Positions 7,098-10,483 of a DNA stretch of 10,483 nucleotides are shown here, in pieces. Origin of the DNA: Deltaproteobacteria bacterium (GTDB taxonomy: Bacteria; Desulfobacterota; DSM-4660; Desulfatiglandales; HGW-15). Below the pieces are notes generated by a model that had not been told where the DNA came from, made no database searches, and saw only the letters and a program-made list of their open reading frames with translations. Positions within the stretch are counted from its first letter, which is position 1, and each line of letters begins with the position of its first letter. The stretch is taken from the NCBI GenBank assembly GCA_030671095.1, contig DAOVAK010000048.1, positions 1 to 10,483 of the forward strand. Direction: 5' to 3'. A program made the position numbers and the translations under genes.

Positions 7098-8300
7098 ATG
7101 CCTTATATCGCCCGCTATAGTGCAGATAGATGCAAAGACTGTGGCACCTGCCGCGAGATCGTAGCCTGCCCCGCGCAAGATGAGGCGTGCATTGGGTGCG
7201 GCGCCTGCGCACTGGCCTGCCCCAATCAGGCCATACAAATGGTGGAGGAAAAAAGAACAGGGGATGTGATCATATACGTAAATGGCAAGGCGACCGTGGT
7301 GCCAGAGAGAATTCCGGTTAAAGAGGCCTTAAGCTTATCGGGTCATCCTGTGGCACGTATGCCTCAGAAGGAAGGAATCTTTGCCCCCTGCGATGTGGGG
7401 GCGTGTTTCAGCTGCGCGGTAGAGATAGATGGTGTGGTCAAGCCAGCTTGTGTGACCAGTGTAGAGAATGGCATGCGAATCAGGACATCTGTTCCGGAGA
7501 ATTGCGAACCCAGAAGGATTGTAGGCGGATTTATGGGACATACTGTCGGCGGTGTTGGCACGCCCTGGGATCTTAAAGGCACACGTTACATTGAGGTGGC
7601 CTGTTTCGCAGGAGGGTGTAACCTGAGGTGTCCTCAATGCCAGAACTGGATAACGACCTACGGAGGTAAAGGTCGCCCATTAAGCCCTGAAGAGGCCGCT
7701 CATAGAATGACTCTATCGAGGCACGAATATGGGACAAATCGCATGGCCATCTCGGGGGGCGAGTGCACCTTAAATAGACCCTGGCTTATCCAGTATACCA
7801 AGGAGCTCAAACGCCTCAACTCAGATCCCAATGCGCGGTTTCATGTTGATACCAATGGTTCGTTACTCACGGCAGATTACATCGATGAACTGGTTGAGGC
7901 TGGTATGACAGATATCGGAATCGATCTCAAAGGTATGGAAGTCAGTACGTTCCAGCGTATCACCGGCTTGAAGGATAGGGCCGTAGCCCAGACATGCATG
8001 GACAATGCTTGGGCAGCGGCAAGCTACGTACGAAATCATTGCAGGAATCGCATATTCTTGGGTATTGGAATTCCGTACAATAGTGACTTCATTGCCTTAG
8101 AAGAAGTTGAGAAGATGGGAAACAGGATCTGTGCCATAGATCCCGATGTGCAAGTATGCGTACTCGATTACAGGGCAGAGTTTCGCAGTCGTATCGAAAA
8201 GCCCTCAGCTCAGGAAATGATGAAGGTTTACAGTCTGCTCAAAAGCACCGGGCTGAAAACGGTGCTTTGCCAGACGGTCCACGGATATGTCGGACCGTAA
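7098..8300 (+). CDS. Radical SAM activating-enzyme-like protein fused to N-terminal 2x[4Fe-4S] and [2Fe-2S] ferredoxin domains
   Basis: A predicted cytoplasmic, oxygen-sensitive enzyme of the pyruvate-formate-lyase-activase type (COG1180-like). Residues 12-42 hold two ferredoxin motifs: Cys12, 15, 18, 24-Pro and Cys31, 34, 37, 41-Pro. Residues 56-135 form a beta-grasp [2Fe-2S] domain with Cys98, 103, 106 and 118 (APCDVGACFSC, then PAC and GMRI). The radical SAM core follows: CNLRCPQC gives Cys174, 178 and 181, with Gly-Gly-Glu at 220-222 (SAM binding), HVDTNG at 249-254 and IDLKG at 275-279. Four clusters in one chain suggest a built-in electron path to the SAM cluster. No glycyl radical enzyme lies in the window, so the substrate is unknown. 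The start is ATG at 7098, with no clear Shine-Dalgarno. An in-frame TAG lies about 40 bases upstream, with no start codon between it and the ATG. The gene is convergent with amrS, and two hairpins sit at its 3' end. Confidence 0.9.
   Translation: MPYIARYSADRCKDCGTCREIVACPAQDEACIGCGACALACPNQAIQMVEEKRTGDVIIYVNGKATVVPERIPVKEALSLSGHPVARMPQKEGIFAPCDVGACFSCAVEIDGVVKPACVTSVENGMRIRTSVPENCEPRRIVGGFMGHTVGGVGTPWDLKGTRYIEVACFAGGCNLRCPQCQNWITTYGGKGRPLSPEEAAHRMTLSRHEYGTNRMAISGGECTLNRPWLIQYTKELKRLNSDPNARFHVDTNGSLLTADYIDELVEAGMTDIGIDLKGMEVSTFQRITGLKDRAVAQTCMDNAWAAASYVRNHCRNRIFLGIGIPYNSDFIALEEVEKMGNRICAIDPDVQVCVLDYRAEFRSRIEKPSAQEMMKVYSLLKSTGLKTVLCQTVHGYVGP
8242..8298 (+). repeat. Two tandem perfect hairpins at the 3' end of the radical SAM fusion gene
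   Basis: First hairpin: AAAGCACCG (8242-8250) pairs with CGGTGCTTT (8260-8268), nine base pairs with a nine-base loop. Second hairpin: ACGGTCC (8274-8280) pairs with GGACCGT (8292-8298), seven base pairs with an 11-base loop. Both lie inside the coding sequence, and the second runs into the TAA stop codon (8298-8300). Neither is followed by more than three T's, so they are not standard intrinsic terminators. A role in transcript 3'-end definition between convergent genes, or in mRNA stability, is possible. Confidence 0.45.
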
Positions 8301-8435
8301 AGCCACGACAGACCCGAAGGTGATGCCAAAGGTCCCTGCAGGATGGTATGGGTTGTTGAAAAGAATGTGGATACCTGGGAGAAGAAAGCCGATGAGACGC
8401 TGGCAGAAGACTTTGTAGGACCAGCTATCCCTTGA
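8301..8435 (+). other. In-frame open stretch after the radical SAM stop codon
   Basis: Directly after TAA 8298-8300 the same frame stays open for 44 codons to TGA at 8433-8435, overlapping the last bases of the opposite-strand amrS gene. It contains WVVEKNVDTWEKKADETLAE, which looks protein-like. Either the radical SAM protein once had a longer C-terminus cut by a premature stop, or an independent small ORF exists (ATG within CRMVWVV, about 30 residues), or this is chance. The radical SAM domain already looks complete without it. Confidence 0.2.
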
Positions 8436-9486
8436 TGTAGTTGCCCACAACGGGAATGACTTTCTGGCAGTTGGGACAGATCTTCTGAGCGGCTATGTAG
8501 TATGCCCTTATGTCAAAGACATATCGCTCAATCAAGAGCGTTTTGCAATGGGGGCAGTAGGTGTTCTCATAGGGGTGTCCAGGGACATTGCCCACATAGA
8601 CATAGGTTAAGCCTTCGGCCACTCCCATATCCCTTCCTTGTTCCAAGGTAGTTACAGGGGTTGGCGGTGCCTCAAATTGGTATGCCGGATAATAGGCCGA
8701 AAGATGCCATGGCGTATCCTTGCCGAGTTCATTCTTGATCCTTTTTGCTATGCCTCGCAAACCGGCATGATTGTCATTTACGCCAGGAATGACTAAGGTC
8801 GTCATCTCTATGTGAACACCCCATCTTTTAGCCGCCACCGCATTTCTCCAGACCTTGTCGACATCGACACCACAATACCTCTGAACGGCCTTTTTGTCCC
8901 CTTTGACATCTATGTTCATGGCGTTAAGGCCATGTTCGGCCAACAGCTTCAAGGCCCCTTCACTCATATAACCGTTCGTGACGTAGGTATTGTAATAGCC
9001 CGCATCTCTTGCCAGATCGAAGACATCCAGGGCATATTCCAGAAGAAGGGTCGGCTCATTAAAGGAGATGCTGCTTCCCTGGCAGTCATATCGTTTCATC
9101 AGCTTCACGAATTCTGAGGGGCTGGTATAGGTGCCTCTCTTTGCGTCAGGATATGATTTACTCAGCTCCCAGTTCTGACACCATGGACAGGTGAAGTTAC
9201 ACGACCAGGTTCCCACGGTTAGTGCTCGGCTTCCAGGATAAAAATGGAAAAAAGGTTTCTTCTCGATAGGATTCGCGCTAAGAGAAGATATATCTCCGTA
9301 AACCACGGTGTGAAGTTTACCGTCTATATTCTTTCTGGTTTTGCAAAATCCGAATCTATCCGGAGGTATCTCACAAAACCTCTCGCAGGTACCGCATCTC
9401 ACCTTTCCCTCCGCCAGCTTCTTGTAAAGAAGGGCCTCTTTAATCCTCGAATCGGTCGAGCCTCCAGGTTCCTGTAAAGATGACAT
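8425..9486 (-). CDS. amrS: AmmeMemoRadiSam-system radical SAM enzyme AmrS
   Basis: A 353-residue cytoplasmic radical SAM protein of the COG1180 branch that typically accompanies AMMECR1 and Memo-like proteins. Its reaction is, to my knowledge, not firmly established. N-terminal cysteines Cys31, 34, 38 and 48 (RCGTCERFCEI..GFCKT) precede TWSCNFTCPWCQNWE, with radical SAM Cys96, 100 and 103. Then come SISFNEPTLL (139-148), YVTNGYMS (168-175), NIDVKG (191-196), TTLVIPGVND (229-238) and WHLSAYYPAY (260-269). A C-terminal metal ribbon has Cys311, 314, 337 and 340. The chain is full length with no lesion. The ATG at 9486 has no Shine-Dalgarno, and a possible promoter places the transcript start at or next to it. 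The first 14 or so residues look dispensable, since related proteins usually begin near KEALLYKKL. The partner AMMECR1 and Memo genes are not in the window. It is divergent from the small gene and pcm. Confidence 0.93.
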   Translation of the reverse strand: MSSLQEPGGSTDSRIKEALLYKKLAEGKVRCGTCERFCEIPPDRFGFCKTRKNIDGKLHTVVYGDISSLSANPIEKKPFFHFYPGSRALTVGTWSCNFTCPWCQNWELSKSYPDAKRGTYTSPSEFVKLMKRYDCQGSSISFNEPTLLLEYALDVFDLARDAGYYNTYVTNGYMSEGALKLLAEHGLNAMNIDVKGDKKAVQRYCGVDVDKVWRNAVAAKRWGVHIEMTTLVIPGVNDNHAGLRGIAKRIKNELGKDTPWHLSAYYPAYQFEAPPTPVTTLEQGRDMGVAEGLTYVYVGNVPGHPYENTYCPHCKTLLIERYVFDIRAYYIAAQKICPNCQKVIPVVGNYIKG

Positions 9487-9492
9487 ATGAAC

Positions 9493-9521
9493 AAAATACA
9501 GGATTCACGCCCGGAGGTCAA
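9493..9521 (-). promoter_or_regulatory. Candidate sigma70-type promoter for amrS, possibly leaderless
   Basis: Reading the minus strand, TTGACC (9521-9516) and TATTTT (9498-9493) are separated by 17 bases. The expected transcription start falls near 9486-9487, at the annotated ATG, so the mRNA would be essentially leaderless. This agrees with the absence of a ribosome-binding site. The call rests on consensus matching only. Confidence 0.35.
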
Positions 9522-9557
9522 ACATGGTATGAGGGATCGGTAAGAAAAATCAGGACT

Positions 9558-9593
9558 TGTCAGCTTGACATGCTGGCTTAGCCGTTGTAAATG
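9558..9593 (+). promoter_or_regulatory. Candidate rightward promoter/operator upstream of the small gene and pcm
   Basis: A perfect -35-like TTGACA lies at 9565-9570, with a weak -10 (TAAATG, 9588-9593) 17 bases on, just before the ATG at 9604. The -35 overlaps the inverted repeat TGTCA (9558-9562) / TGACA (9566-9570), spaced by three bases, which could be a small operator. The poor -10 keeps confidence low. Confidence 0.25.
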
Positions 9594-9603
9594 AGATTAA
9601 GGT

Positions 9604-9771
9604 ATGAAAATTATTAGTATTTCTCCCGGTTGGAAAGCCGCTGCAGAGGCGATCTCTCACATTCTTGCCCCCTTAAGCTCTAAGGACGGGGAGATGGTCA
9701 GGACGGTTCAGGTAGGGAAAATAAAGATTCATCTCGATGGGCAGGAAGCGGATGTCCATTCTGCACTCTGA
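9604..9771 (+). CDS. Small unrecognised protein (55 residues), probably the 5' part of a frameshifted gene
   Basis: ATG at 9604 follows TTAAGG at 9598-9602, only one base away, so the ribosome site is poorly placed. It begins MKIISISPGWKAAAEAISHI, continues with alternating hydrophobic residues (VGKIKIHLDG) and EADVHSAL, and stops at TGA 9769-9771. Composition is protein-like; I do not recognise the family. A second + frame is open across the stop and carries coding-like sequence to TGA 9849-9851, four bases before the pcm start. A single indel near 9755-9771 would join both parts into a product of about 80 residues. It could equally be a complete short peptide. Confidence 0.5.
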   Translation: MKIISISPGWKAAAEAISHILAPLSSKDGEMVRTVQVGKIKIHLDGQEADVHSAL

Positions 9772-9851
9772 GTTGCCAGGGCAGCCCGGTGATCTGGCGC
9801 GGAAGCCCAGCGGGAACTCAAATTGCCTTTGATGACATGAAGGGTCCATGA
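9765..9851 (+). pseudogene. Possible out-of-frame 3' part of the small gene before pcm
   Basis: In the third + frame, codons from about 9765 read TLSCQGSPVIWRGSPAGTQI and then AFDDMKGP, ending in TGA at 9849-9851. The frame is open back to 9684 but has no good start of its own. Its end four bases before the pcm ATG is the spacing expected of an operon partner, which supports it being the displaced tail of the ORF that starts at 9604. A sequencing error, a true lesion or programmed frameshifting would all look like this. No classical slippery heptamer was seen. Confidence 0.35.
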
Positions 9852-9855
9852 AAAA

Positions 9856-10483
9856 ATGCGAGGCTGGGTCGTACCACCACCAAAAACGCCTATCAAAAGT
9901 AGCGCAGAATTAAGGAAGGAAAGAGAAAAGAAGGTGAGGTGCCTCATCAGGGATGGATATCTCAGATCTGAGCGTATAAGAGATGCTATGTTAAAGGTTC
10001 GGAGGGAAGACTTCATACCAGTTGATTACAAGGACTACGCCTATCGTGAAGTCCCTCTCCCGCTTCCAGGCGCGGAGGCGACCATATCATGTCCCCATAG
10101 CTATCCCCTTTTTTATGAGCCCCTGGGTCTGGATAAAGGCCATAAGTTCCTCGAGATTGGTCTTGGATCCGGTTATGGCACGGCGCTTGCCAGAGAAATT
10201 GTTGGCTCAGATGGTCTGGTTGTATGCATTGAAATCGACCCACTGACCTTTGAGTTTGGGCGGAAAAATCTCGAAAACGCAGGTTATGATGACATTGTCC
10301 TCATAAAAGGGGATGGCGGGATTGGATATCTAGAGATGTCACCCTATGATAGAATCTCTGTCACAGCGGCGTGTGACAAGATTCCTCCTCCTTTGATAGA
10401 ACAGCTCACAGCAGGAGGAAGAGTCATTGCGCCCATTGTAGAGGGAAGAATTCAAGAACTTGTTTTACTTGAAAAAAGTGACA
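9856..10483 (+). CDS. pcm: Protein-L-isoaspartate O-methyltransferase, C-terminus beyond window edge
   Basis: Transfers a methyl group from SAM to L-isoaspartyl residues in damaged proteins, allowing their repair in the cytoplasm. 209 codons are present with no stop before the edge. The start is ATG at 9856, with AAGGG-type sequence at 9840-9844 eleven bases upstream. Visible in order: an N-terminal helix ELRKEREKKVRCLIRDGYL (about residues 18-36), FIP (53-55), ATISCPH (75-81), SAM motif I FLEIGLGSGYGTALA (98-112), the ribose-binding acidic residue Glu126 in CIEIDP, GDGGIG (152-157), the PCMT hallmark YDRISVTAACDKIP (167-180) and GGRVIAPI (188-195). These fit the family pattern ISxP, EIGxGSGY, GDGxxG and YDRIxVTAA. 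The usual C-terminal strands are beyond the edge. It is probably co-transcribed with the small ORF upstream. Confidence 0.92.
   Translation, partial: MRGWVVPPPKTPIKSSAELRKEREKKVRCLIRDGYLRSERIRDAMLKVRREDFIPVDYKDYAYREVPLPLPGAEATISCPHSYPLFYEPLGLDKGHKFLEIGLGSGYGTALAREIVGSDGLVVCIEIDPLTFEFGRKNLENAGYDDIVLIKGDGGIGYLEMSPYDRISVTAACDKIPPPLIEQLTAGGRVIAPIVEGRIQELVLLEKSD

Noticed and set aside
7054..7101. GTTAGGC, CTCTAAC and GTTATGC motifs before the radical SAM gene, recalling integron attC core sites around a lone cassette.
   Set aside because: No properly spaced RYYYAAC partner lies 57-140 bases upstream of GTTAGGC, the other motifs break the consensus or are too close, and there is no integrase or second cassette in the window.
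9769..9771. TGA read as selenocysteine or readthrough in the small gene before pcm.
   Set aside because: The same frame meets another TGA after six more codons; the coding-like continuation is in a different frame.
10013..10246. Overlapping open frames on both strands at the right end.
   Set aside because: They are shadows of the pcm reading frame, which carries all the family motifs.
1..10483. Search for CRISPR arrays, tRNA/rRNA genes, insertion sequences and defence or toxin-antitoxin genes.
   Set aside because: No regularly spaced repeats, cloverleaf-like segments, transposase motifs or recognised defence proteins were seen by eye on either strand.

Overview
The window reads as an ordinary chromosomal stretch from an anaerobic Gram-negative bacterium, most likely a Desulfobacterota/deltaproteobacterium-type organism. 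The grounds are an RND-family inner-membrane pump (which implies an outer membrane), two oxygen-sensitive radical SAM enzymes of the activating-enzyme type, one of them loaded with ferredoxin domains, and base composition of roughly half G+C by eye. The phylum assignment is inference.

Left block (1-5972, all + strand): an RND efflux permease cut by the left edge, a glycogen-debranching GlgX-type glycoside hydrolase 30 bases downstream, and an ECHDC3-like crotonase whose start overlaps the glgX stop by 4 bases (ATGA). The spacing suggests one transcript, although the three products have no obvious shared pathway. The crotonase lacks both catalytic glutamates of classical enoyl-CoA hydratase.

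Middle block (5973-7097): an unrecognised 220-residue protein with an internal duplication resembling DUF4177-type units, flanked on both sides by gene-poor sequence of 252 and 210 bases containing short palindromes. This is the most accessory-looking part of the window.

Right block (7098-10483): a 400-residue radical SAM protein carrying two [4Fe-4S] motifs and a [2Fe-2S] motif in front of its radical SAM core. It is convergent with amrS, the radical SAM member of the AmmeMemoRadiSam set. A 117-base divergent promoter region follows. To its right lie a small, apparently frameshifted ORF and a protein-L-isoaspartate O-methyltransferase gene (pcm) that runs off the right edge. The pcm gene has no stop in the window and was found by reading the frame directly.

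No rRNA, tRNA, CRISPR array, insertion sequence or recognised defence system was seen. The items most worth checking are the four-cluster radical SAM fusion, the broken small gene before pcm, the duplicated-domain orphan protein, and the glutamate-less crotonase coupled to glgX.
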